The notes under the pieces were generated by a model that was not told the origin of the DNA, did not search any database, and saw nothing but the letters and a program-made list of their open reading frames with translations. A stretch of DNA of 13,082 bases from Candidatus Falkowiibacteriota bacterium (GTDB lineage Bacteria > Patescibacteriota > Patescibacteriia > CAIXNZ01): positions 1-13,082 of the forward strand of contig CAIXNZ010000086.1 of NCBI GenBank assembly GCA_903920975.1, given 5' to 3'. The translations under genes were made by a program, and so were the position numbers. This document shows positions 1 through 6,099 of the stretch, in pieces; the stretch's first letter is position 1; the number at the start of each line of letters is the position of its first letter.

Positions 1-501
1 TTAACTACTGTTGAGCAAGATGAATATATTAAAGTGGCTACGATGATAAAAGATTTTTGGAATGTTATTGGCGTAAATGTAGATTTGCAAATTATTTCCC
101 GAGAAACAATAGAAAAAGATATTATTACGCCCCGCAACTATCAGACTTTAATTTATGGCGAGATTATTGGCTATGATCCTGATCTTTTTCCATTTTGGCA
201 TTCTTCCCAGAGAGTAAGCCCTGGAGCTAACCTAGCCGATTATGTCAATAAAAAAGTTGATCAGCTTTTAGAAGATGCCCGCATAAACAGCGATATTAAG
301 GTTAGGAATCAAAAATACCAAGAAATGCAGAATATTTTAATTGACGATTTACCAGCTATCTTTTTATACAGCCCGACTTATGCTTATCCGGTTTCCAAAG
401 AAATCAAGGGCATTACTATTCAAAGACTAGCCACTCCAAGCGATCGTTTTATTAATATTGAAAATTGGTTTATCAAAACCAAAAAAAAATATATTAAATA
501 A
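1..501 (+). CDS. ABC transporter substrate-binding protein, family 5 (oligopeptide/nickel type), 3' end only
   Basis: The reading frame is open from the first base of the window, so this is the C-terminal part (about 166 residues) of a longer protein. The visible start LTTVEQDEY, followed by a helix ending in W-N-V-I-G-V-N-V-D-L, is the usual pattern at the start of the last lobe of SBP_bac_5 proteins (OppA/DppA/NikA type). The later segments DLFPFWHSSQ, a Y-V-N-K-K-V-D-Q-L-L-E-D-A-R helix and a DLPAIFLYSPTYAYP stretch also match that family's C-terminal lobe. Family members bind peptides or other small solutes outside the membrane and deliver them to an ABC permease. The ligand cannot be read from this fragment. 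The N-terminal signal or lipobox and the permease and ATPase genes would lie upstream of the window. The gene ends with TAA, and no strong terminator separates it from the RNase J gene 77 nt later. Confidence 0.85.
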   Translation, partial: LTTVEQDEYIKVATMIKDFWNVIGVNVDLQIISRETIEKDIITPRNYQTLIYGEIIGYDPDLFPFWHSSQRVSPGANLADYVNKKVDQLLEDARINSDIKVRNQKYQEMQNILIDDLPAIFLYSPTYAYPVSKEIKGITIQRLATPSDRFINIENWFIKTKKKYIK

Positions 502-578
502 CGGACTCTTTTTAAATATTTAACTAAAAGGACTCAAGTTCTTTAACTTTTTAACTTTAAAAACTTTTAACTAAACTT

Positions 579-2297
579 ATGGTTTACAAAAAAACAAGAA
601 CTCCTTATACCCACTCACGTGGCGATAAGGAACAAAAACTAAAAATTATGGTGCTCGGCGGACTGGAAGAAGTCGGCCGCAACATGACACTCATGGAATA
701 TGGCCAAGATATCATTATCATTGACATGGGTTTACAATTTCCCGAAGAAGATATGCCGGGCATTGATTATATCATTCCCAATATTTCCTACTTAAAAGGC
801 AGGGAAAGAGATATCAAGGGTGTCATCATCACTCATGGTCATTATGACCATATCGGCGCTATCCCCCATATCATGCCTAAAATCGGCAATCCGATTATTT
901 ACACTGCCAAACTTTCAGCTGGCATTATTCAAAAAAGACAGGAAGAATACAAAAACGCGCCAAAATTGAAATTTTACATTATAGATGAAAATAGCAAATT
1001 GCATTTAGGCGCTTTTAACGTGGAATTTTTCCGCGTTAATCATAACGTACCCGATAGTTTTGCCATAGTCGTAAAAACCCCCGTGGGCACAATCGTTCAT
1101 ACCGGCGATTTTAAAATTGATCATAACCCCATCAATGATAGACCGGCTGACTTAGGGCGCATTGCCAAAGTCGGCTCTGAAGGCATACTGGCTCTGATGG
1201 CTGATTCAACCAATGCCGAAGAAGAGGGTTATCAAATTTCTGAAACAAAAGTCAGCGAAGAATTGGAAAGAATTTTTGAAAAAGCCCAAGGCAGAATTAT
1301 TATCGGCACCTTTGCTTCCCTGCTTAATCGCGTCCAACAAGCTATTTCTATTGCTGAAAAATTTAACCGTAAAGTTATTATTGTGGGTCGCAGCATGGAA
1401 ACCAACACCGAGATTGCTCACAAACTCGGCTATATGAAATTAAAACCGGGTACTTTATTGGAAATTGAACATTATAATCAACGAGATTATCCGGATAATA
1501 AAATAGTAATCGTCGGCTCTGGCGCCCAGGGTGAGCAAAATGCTTTTTTAGTCAGATTTGCCGAAGATGAACATAAATATCTTTCAGTTAAAGAAGGCGA
1601 TACAATTATTTTCTCTTCCTCGGTTATTCCAGGTAATGAAAGAACTGTCCAGAATTTGAAAGACACACTGTCACGCAAGGGAGCAAAAATTATTCATTAT
1701 AAATTAATGGACGTGCACGCCGGCGGTCATGCCAAAAAAGAAGATTTAAAATTAATGTTACGCCTGATTAAGCCAATGTGCTACATTCCCATTGAAGCCA
1801 ACCATTATATGTTGAATATCAATGGTGAAATTGCTGAAAGTCTGGGCATGCCCAAGGAAAATATTTATATCGCTGATGACGGCCAAGTCATAGAATTTAC
1901 TAAAAAAGGCGGTCGTTTAACCCAAGAATACGTTCCTTCTGATTATGTCATGGTTGATGGCTTGGGAGTTGGCGATGTCTCCAATATTGTTTTGCGCGAC
2001 CGTCGCGTCATGTCGGCTGATGGCATGCTGGTGGTTATAGTTACTATGGATTATAAAACCGGACGCTTAATCGGCAATCCAGATATTATTTCCCGCGGCT
2101 TTGTTTACATGAAAGAAAATAAAAAATTAATTGAAGCCACCAGAATGAAAGTTAAGAAAATTAGTCAGGATCACGATCCTAAATCCCCAACCTTTGATGA
2201 CTTTATTAAAAATAAAATCCGCGATGAAATCGGCCAATATCTCTACCAGCAAACCAAACGCCGACCAATGATTTTACCAGTTGTAATAAAAGTTTAA
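579..2297 (+). CDS. rnj: Ribonuclease J (metallo-beta-lactamase/beta-CASP ribonuclease)
   Basis: A 572-residue protein, full length for RNase J, which is usually near 550-560. It combines 5'-to-3' exonuclease and endonuclease activity in mRNA turnover and RNA maturation. Seen in the sequence: LGGLEEVGRNM near residues 26-36; the zinc-binding HGHYDH motif at 86-91; the later metal-ligand histidine in RVNHNVPDS (H155); VHTGDFK with D177; ADSTN at 208-212; and a beta-CASP region ending in DVHAGGHAKKED. A C-terminal domain follows (VIVTMDYKTG, SRGFVY) and runs to the end. The first 20 or so residues before LKIMVLGG form a basic extension. The ATG at 579 is preceded by A/T-rich sequence without a Shine-Dalgarno motif; an internal ATG at residue 24 lies too close to the conserved core to be preferred. 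No clear promoter is visible in the 77-nt gap. A strong terminator follows. Confidence 0.95.
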   Translation: MVYKKTRTPYTHSRGDKEQKLKIMVLGGLEEVGRNMTLMEYGQDIIIIDMGLQFPEEDMPGIDYIIPNISYLKGRERDIKGVIITHGHYDHIGAIPHIMPKIGNPIIYTAKLSAGIIQKRQEEYKNAPKLKFYIIDENSKLHLGAFNVEFFRVNHNVPDSFAIVVKTPVGTIVHTGDFKIDHNPINDRPADLGRIAKVGSEGILALMADSTNAEEEGYQISETKVSEELERIFEKAQGRIIIGTFASLLNRVQQAISIAEKFNRKVIIVGRSMETNTEIAHKLGYMKLKPGTLLEIEHYNQRDYPDNKIVIVGSGAQGEQNAFLVRFAEDEHKYLSVKEGDTIIFSSSVIPGNERTVQNLKDTLSRKGAKIIHYKLMDVHAGGHAKKEDLKLMLRLIKPMCYIPIEANHYMLNINGEIAESLGMPKENIYIADDGQVIEFTKKGGRLTQEYVPSDYVMVDGLGVGDVSNIVLRDRRVMSADGMLVVIVTMDYKTGRLIGNPDIISRGFVYMKENKKLIEATRMKVKKISQDHDPKSPTFDDFIKNKIRDEIGQYLYQQTKRRPMILPVVIKV

Positions 2298-2310
2298 CCA
2301 AAATATAGCA

Positions 2311-2340
2311 AAAAAACCGGTCATCTTACCGGTTTTTTTA
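2311..2340 (+). terminator. Intrinsic terminator of the RNase J gene
   Basis: An inverted repeat with arms AAAAAACCGGT (2311-2321) and ACCGGTTTTTT (2328-2338) encloses a six-base loop, and the T-run continues to 2339. It lies 13 nt after the RNase J stop codon and separates RNase J from the surface-protein island. Confidence 0.9.
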
Positions 2341-2346
2341 TTACTA

Positions 2347-2375
2347 TTGACAAAATGAGCTTTATTTGATAGAAT
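2347..2375 (+). promoter_or_regulatory. Sigma70-type promoter of the 2458 gene
   Basis: A perfect TTGACA (2347-2352) and TAGAAT (2370-2375) are separated by 17 nt. The predicted transcription start is near 2382, giving a leader of about 75 nt. It starts only 7 nt after the RNase J terminator. Confidence 0.85.
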
Positions 2376-2457
2376 TGCCTATCGAACCATTTTCATATAA
2401 AGGGTGAAATCTTAGTTGTTTGAAAATAAAAACCACAAGAAAAAGGGAGGAAATAAG

Positions 2458-3831
2458 ATGAAAAAGATGAAAAAATGGCAAAAATATTTGCTAATCGGTT
2501 TGGGACTACCACTCGTTGCGTTTCTCGGCTTCTTTGCCTATTATGGGCTCGAAGCCTTTTTCAAGGTTGACATCGGAGCTGACTTTTCTAACTGGTTTTC
2601 CAGAAATGGCTGGGTCCTACTCATCATCGTCCCGATCATCGTTTTGACTGCCTTGATAATCGGCATCTACTTTGGCTGGAAAAAGGGATCGAAATACTTC
2701 AACGATCTGCTCGACCAAAAAGTTGCCGAAAGAACTGGGGAAAATCCTTTAATTGTTGAGTCCAAAAAAACGGCACCAAAAAAAACAAAACCAGAAGACG
2801 ATGAACAAGGCGCCGTATTTGAAGAAAAGAACAAGCCAGAAACCAAGGAAGCAGGGGCAAAAAAAGAAGCTCCTGCTAAAAATGAAGAGAAAAAGGATCC
2901 TGGTGAATTTCAGACCGAGGAAGAAGATGAAACAAAAGAAGTGCCGCCTCCTGCACCACCAACTCCAGCGTCTGAGCAAGAAGCAGGTCTTAAAGGCATA
3001 CTTAATGAGCTCATGAAGCTCGGTAAGCGAACCTTCCGGTTTGTTATCGCAACTTTGATTGCACTTTTACTCCTATGCTTCATTCTCAGCTTCGGGATTT
3101 ATATATTTTGGCAGCGAAGCAATTCGCTTCAAGCCAAAGTCGACACGCTTCAAGGCGAGGTGAATAAATGCACTGACACCAACGCATTTTACCAGATCCT
3201 CCGCAAATATGAGGGTTTGATGACCGCGTTTGGCATCCCGATTCAAGAACAGATCGATCCCGAGGAAGTAAATAAATGGAACGTGAAAGACATGTTCACA
3301 AATCTTTATTGCGCATTCCGAGCTAATCAGCCAAAAGTGGACAAAGACTACCTCGCACTCGCACTTTTACCTAAATATTCAACAGCGCAAAAATGCACCT
3401 GTAACATTTCACCTTGCACGGCAGGTGAACCAGTCCCTCAAGGTGCTGAAAACCCTACGACTGATGAAAAAAAGCCTAAATATGTCTGCGGAGATGGCGC
3501 CTGCGAAAAAGACAAGGGTGAAAATACGAGTAATTGCGAAAAGGATTGCCCTAAAGAAACCAAGCCTGGAGATATACCCAAAGCCGATTGTGGCAATGGC
3601 ATAATTGAAAAAGGTGAAAAATGCGATGACGGTATAGATAATAATGGTTCTTATGGTTTTTGCAAAACTGATTGTTCTGGCTTAGGCGAACGCTGTGATG
3701 ATAACATTTGCCAAAACAACCATGAAACCGTTCAAAATTGTCCGCATGACTGCCATCCTAAAGAGAGCGAAAAAAATGATTCACCGCCTGAAAGCTTAGA
3801 TGCTAAGCCAGACTGTGAAGGAAGTGAATAG
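2458..3831 (+). CDS. Membrane protein with three helices, a charged linker and a Cys-rich repeat ectodomain
   Basis: I chose the ATG at 2458 because GGGAGG (2445-2450) sits at ideal spacing before it; an in-frame TTG at 2416 has no such site. The protein has 457 residues. Hydrophobic helices lie at about 10-30, 51-73 and 194-217. Residues about 100-178 form a Lys/Glu/Pro low-complexity linker. By the positive-inside rule (GWKKGSK at 73-79 and GKRTFR at 189-194) this linker is cytoplasmic and the C-terminal 240 residues are outside. After a short possible coiled coil (220-237) come Cys-rich units. CGDGACEK...NCEKDC (344-364) and CDDNIC...NCPHDC (413-432) follow the pattern C-x3-x-C...C-x2-DC. 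CGNGIIEKGEKCDDG...C (378-406) resembles the myxobacterial-type disulfide repeat. The first of these motif types recurs in the 7188 lipoprotein. I do not recognise the whole protein; a surface-display or adhesion role is a guess. Confidence 0.85.
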   Translation: MKKMKKWQKYLLIGLGLPLVAFLGFFAYYGLEAFFKVDIGADFSNWFSRNGWVLLIIVPIIVLTALIIGIYFGWKKGSKYFNDLLDQKVAERTGENPLIVESKKTAPKKTKPEDDEQGAVFEEKNKPETKEAGAKKEAPAKNEEKKDPGEFQTEEEDETKEVPPPAPPTPASEQEAGLKGILNELMKLGKRTFRFVIATLIALLLLCFILSFGIYIFWQRSNSLQAKVDTLQGEVNKCTDTNAFYQILRKYEGLMTAFGIPIQEQIDPEEVNKWNVKDMFTNLYCAFRANQPKVDKDYLALALLPKYSTAQKCTCNISPCTAGEPVPQGAENPTTDEKKPKYVCGDGACEKDKGENTSNCEKDCPKETKPGDIPKADCGNGIIEKGEKCDDGIDNNGSYGFCKTDCSGLGERCDDNICQNNHETVQNCPHDCHPKESEKNDSPPESLDAKPDCEGSE

Positions 3832-3846
3832 TCCAAAAATTTAAAT

Positions 3847-3888
3847 AAGCCCCTTAAACCAAAATGGTTTAAGGGGCTTTTTCTTTTC
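3847..3888 (+). terminator. Intrinsic terminator of the 2458 gene
   Basis: Perfect 14-bp arms, AAGCCCCTTAAACC (3847-3860) and its complement (3866-3879), enclose a five-base loop and are followed by the tract TTTCTTTTC. It lies 15 nt after the stop codon. Confidence 0.93.
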
Positions 3889-3894
3889 TCATAC

Positions 3895-3923
3895 TTGACA
3901 TTTTCCAAAAAATATTATAAAAT
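3895..3923 (+). promoter_or_regulatory. Sigma70-type promoter of the 3999 gene
   Basis: TTGACA (3895-3900), 17 nt, then TAAAAT (3918-3923). An alternative TATAAA overlaps it two bases upstream. The predicted start is near 3930, giving a leader of about 70 nt. The end of that leader, AAAGGGAGGAAATAAG before the ATG, is the same as in the 2458 gene. Confidence 0.82.
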
Positions 3924-3998
3924 GCCTTATTAATCAGGATATAGGGAAAATTTGAATTTTGAACCTTAAAATCAACAAAAACAAAGGGAGGAAATAAG

Positions 3999-4970
3999 AT
4001 GAAAAAGTTACTTCTGGGATTTTTAGCTCTGATGGTTTCGATTTCGGCTTGGGCCGGCGTACCGAGCTATGCTTACAAAGATGGCCATGTCACGCCCGTC
4101 TACATCGAGATTGACACAGCAATCCAGGGCCGAGCTTTCGAACAGATCAGTCGCGATGCCGACTCACTGAAAAACTGTCCCGAATGCCAGGTGGTCCTCT
4201 ACGGCGTAGGAGAAAATTCCGTGCCTAAAGTGGATATGGTCAAGCAGTGGCTTCTCAATAACGAGAAAGTGCCGCTTAGTCAGGTCCGCGAACTGAAAAC
4301 CGCTGGAATGGAACCGTTCAAAACTTCGATGAAGGGAGTAATCAGCATCATCGCCACCAAAGAAAGTCTGGACCAAGAATATTTTGCTGAAAACATCTAT
4401 GTTCAAAATCCTGACAAAACCTGGAAGCCATTTTTCACCAAAGGCCAAGACTGCAGACTCAAAAGCAAAAACAATGGCACATATTACATTGTCGCGCTTT
4501 TATGTCCTGGGTTTGATTGTAAAACTGCTGAATGTCTGGAGGTAGTCGCTACTACGCCGCCCAAGCAAGACTGCAGTACCTGCAAAAGCTGCGCAGATTG
4601 CCCAGCTAATTGTTCCAAATGCCAAGGCAAAAACCAGACTACTTATGTCGGCAGAACCGACAAACAAATCTGGCGAGACGGCCTTCTTTATTGGGGGCCT
4701 GCCGCAGCCATTGGCACCTTGGCCGCTACCCAAATTAAAGCGGGCGGAGCTGATGGTCCTGGTGGTCACGGCGGAGACGCAGGAATGTGTCGCAATAAAC
4801 AAGGCGACCTGGACTGGGGCTGTGTAGCCCTGGCAACCGGCGGCGCTTATGTTGGCGGAACACTACTTGGCTATGCCGTGGAAAAAACCATCTATGTTGG
4901 CAAGGGAAAAAACAAAAAGGAAATTTCTTTTTCCCCTGCTCCAGGCGGCATTAAAGCCAAATGGAAATAA
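3999..4970 (+). CDS. Secreted or membrane-anchored protein: divergent OmpA-like fold, Cys cluster, hydrophobic/Gly-rich tail
   Basis: 323 residues with a clear Sec signal peptide, likely cut after AWA (A19). The start is fixed by AAAGGGAGG at 3983-3991. Residues about 32-120 contain a possible divergent OmpA/MotB-like beta-alpha-beta-alpha-beta order. Strand VYIEIDTA is followed by a helix, strand CQVVLYGVGE, then a helix MVKQWLLNNEKVPLSQVREL whose pattern resembles the RAxxVxxYLxxxGVxxxxV region of that family. This is an inference from pattern. A dense Cys cluster (CSTCKSCADC...C, 192-208) follows. Next are a hydrophobic segment (about 228-247), a Gly-rich stretch GADGPGGHGGDAGMC (250-264), and a second hydrophobic segment (about 274-294). 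The Gly-rich stretch also occurs at the C-terminus of the 6100 protein, so the two are probably distant paralogues. The last 25 or so codons are repeated as a remnant after the 5268 gene. Function unknown. Confidence 0.82.
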   Translation: MKKLLLGFLALMVSISAWAGVPSYAYKDGHVTPVYIEIDTAIQGRAFEQISRDADSLKNCPECQVVLYGVGENSVPKVDMVKQWLLNNEKVPLSQVRELKTAGMEPFKTSMKGVISIIATKESLDQEYFAENIYVQNPDKTWKPFFTKGQDCRLKSKNNGTYYIVALLCPGFDCKTAECLEVVATTPPKQDCSTCKSCADCPANCSKCQGKNQTTYVGRTDKQIWRDGLLYWGPAAAIGTLAATQIKAGGADGPGGHGGDAGMCRNKQGDLDWGCVALATGGAYVGGTLLGYAVEKTIYVGKGKNKKEISFSPAPGGIKAKWK

Positions 4971-4978
4971 CAATCAAT

Positions 4979-5016
4979 AAATCCCGAGTCAGAAATGGCT
5001 CGGGATTTTTCTTTTT
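4979..5016 (+). terminator. Intrinsic terminator of the 3999 gene (copy 1 of a duplicated terminator)
   Basis: Arms AAATCCCGAG (4979-4988) and CTCGGGATTT (4999-5008), extendable by two pairs into the loop, are followed by TTTCTTTTT-like sequence. An almost identical copy lies at 5832-5870. Confidence 0.92.
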
Positions 5017-5080
5017 CATTATCAAAATGGTACTAATTTTGGCTAATAATATTGGCGTATTATTGGTAATATTGATACTA

Positions 5081-5109
5081 TTGACAAAATCGATATCTTG
5101 TACTACAAT
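5081..5109 (+). promoter_or_regulatory. Sigma70-type promoter of the 5268 gene
   Basis: Perfect TTGACA (5081-5086), 17 nt, TACAAT (5104-5109). The predicted start is near 5116, giving a leader of about 150 nt. It closely resembles the promoters at 5923 and 7053, including the downstream TATTAAAC. Confidence 0.88.
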
Positions 5110-5131
5110 ACTCTATTAAACTATTCGAATT

Positions 5132-5209
5132 AGGCTCTTGAAAATAATCAAGGTTTATTGACCTTTTTCAGTAGCTTAAGGATGATTAGTGTTTTAAGGA
5201 TAAAAATCC
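5132..5209 (+). promoter_or_regulatory. Structured 5' leader, copy 1
   Basis: A long imperfect hairpin has arms at 5132-5151 (AGGCTCTTGAAAATAATCAA) and 5158-5177 (TTGACCTTTTTCAGTAGCTT) and a six-base loop. A small hairpin GGAT-AAAA-ATCC follows at 5198-5209. Compared with the copy at 5974-6035, this one carries an extra segment of about 18 nt between the two hairpins, flanked by a repeat of TTAAGGAT. The element could stabilise the mRNA 5' end or regulate translation; it matches no riboswitch class I know. Confidence 0.6.
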
Positions 5210-5267
5210 ATAACGAATATAGGCACATTAAAATCTAAACCCATAAAAAATTCCTGAGGAGGAAAAA

Positions 5268-5768
5268 ATGAAAAGCAAAAAATTGACTTACGCGTCCCTT
5301 GCCTCACTCATTTGCGCCATTGCGCTTCTGTGGGTGAGCTTGGTGCCGACCCAGGCTTTCGCGAAAAAACCGAGTGTCAACGAAGAAGCCACGACATCAA
5401 TAATCCCACTGAATCCGGACTGGGAAATCACTTTTTTCCCGACTGGTTTCAGCACCATCACCAACGAAATCGAATCTCAGCTCCAGCCGCTCCTGACTTA
5501 TCATCAGTCCCATCCCGAAGATATGTTCATTGTGATGGGCGCCGTGTCTGCTAAGCCTTTCGGCAAGGATAATGACAGCAGACAGATGAAGCTAGCGACT
5601 GACAGGGCCATGGCGGTGCACGGATATCTCACAAAGAATGGTGTGCCGAAAAATAAGATCGTCATTCTGAAATCTAATATGGTCGCTATTGAAAAAGGCG
5701 ATTATAAAAAAAATCAGAAGGTGATGATCTGGCACGCGTATCATCTACGTTGCCCGGGAAATGAATAA
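5268..5768 (+). CDS. Truncated, chimeric OmpA-like secreted protein
   Basis: 166 residues starting at an ATG behind GAGGAGG (5256-5262). Signal peptide 1-32 ends QAFA, followed by KKPSVN. Residues about 52-158 are an OmpA/MotB-like domain: strand EITFFPTGFS, a helix with ESQLQPLL, strand FIVMGAVSA, helix LATDRAMAVHGYLTKNGV, strand KIVILKSN, and the end VMIWHAYH. Such domains usually bind peptidoglycan in periplasmic proteins, but the canonical peptidoglycan-contact residues are not obvious here. Up to residue 159 it parallels the 6100 protein. After HAYH it loses the Cys/Pro region, membrane helix and Gly-rich tail of that paralogue and ends with LRCPGNE. Those last codons lie in DNA that belonged to the 3' end of a 3999-type gene, read in another frame. 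With an intact promoter, ribosome binding site and domain it may still yield a released, unanchored protein, or it may be decaying. Confidence 0.82.
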   Translation: MKSKKLTYASLASLICAIALLWVSLVPTQAFAKKPSVNEEATTSIIPLNPDWEITFFPTGFSTITNEIESQLQPLLTYHQSHPEDMFIVMGAVSAKPFGKDNDSRQMKLATDRAMAVHGYLTKNGVPKNKIVILKSNMVAIEKGDYKKNQKVMIWHAYHLRCPGNE

Positions 5769-5823
5769 AAAAGAAGTATCAATTTCCCCTATTCCCGGGG
5801 GTATCAAAGCCTCCTGGAAATAA
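5746..5823 (+). pseudogene. 3' remnant of a 3999-type gene
   Basis: Read in the frame ending at the TAA of 5821-5823, this stretch encodes NKKEVSISPIPGGIKASWK after a short lead-in of the IYV type. It aligns with NKKEISFSPAPGGIKAKWK at the end of the 3999 protein. The DNA match begins at the CATCTA around 5742 and continues through the stop codon into the duplicated terminator. The first 23 nt overlap the end of the 5268 gene in a different frame. It is what remains of a second copy of the 3999 gene after a deletion. Confidence 0.85.
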
Positions 5824-5831
5824 CAATCAAT

Positions 5832-5870
5832 AAATCCCGAGTCAGAAATGGCTCGGGGTTTTTCTTTTTT
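5832..5870 (+). terminator. Intrinsic terminator after the 5268 gene (copy 2 of a duplicated terminator)
   Basis: Arms AAATCCCGAG (5832-5841) and CTCGGGGTTT (5852-5861), with one G-T pair replacing an A-T pair of copy 1, are followed by TTCTTTTTT. It was inherited from the deleted 3999-type gene and now serves the chimeric gene. Confidence 0.9.
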
Positions 5871-5922
5871 ATTATTAATATATTACTAATTTTAGCTATT
5901 AATTAAGGTAATATAATTACCC

Positions 5923-5951
5923 TTGACAAAATCGTTTTCTTATGCTACAAT
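5923..5951 (+). promoter_or_regulatory. Sigma70-type promoter of the 6100 gene
   Basis: TTGACA (5923-5928), 17 nt, TACAAT (5946-5951). The stretch 5923-5954 is identical base for base to 7053-7084 in front of the first lipoprotein gene. The predicted start is near 5958. Confidence 0.88.
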
Positions 5952-5973
5952 ACCATATTAAACTATTTAAATT

Positions 5974-6035
5974 AGGCTCTTGAAAATAGTCAAAATCCAT
6001 TGACCTTTTTCAGTAGCTTAAGGAGAAAAATCTCC
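5974..6035 (+). promoter_or_regulatory. Structured 5' leader, copy 2
   Basis: A long hairpin pairs 5974-5993 (AGGCTCTTGAAAATAGTCAA) with 6000-6019 (TTGACCTTTTTCAGTAGCTT) around the loop AATCCA, with only a few mismatches. A second hairpin, GGAGA-AAAA-TCTCC, spans 6022-6035. It corresponds to GGAT-AAAA-ATCC in copy 1, so both arms changed together and pairing was kept. Confidence 0.65.
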
Positions 6036-6099
6036 ATAAAGATATACGGTTCGTTAAAAATCAAATAACCACCAATAAAATTTCCCCAAGGAGGAAAAA

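Larger units (their letters stand above)
4979..5745 (+). repeat. Duplicated cassette, copy 1 (terminator, promoter, leader, OmpA-like coding region)
   Basis: This stretch aligns end to end with 5832-6583. The matching order is: terminator of a 3999-type gene, the spacer word TACTAATTTTGGCTA, promoter, hairpin leader, ribosome binding site, signal peptide and OmpA-like domain. Identity varies along the copy and is highest in the last 136 nt. No transposase or terminal inverted repeats are visible. Confidence 0.88.

Noticed and set aside
527..544. Weak hairpin AAAGGA/TTCTTT after the substrate-binding protein gene as a terminator
   Set aside because: Only six A/T-rich pairs including a G-T pair and no clean T-run, too weak to call.
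2416..2457. TTG start 14 codons upstream of the 2458 gene
   Set aside because: No ribosome binding site precedes it, while GGGAGG stands directly before the ATG at 2458, which also gives a better membrane-protein N-terminus.
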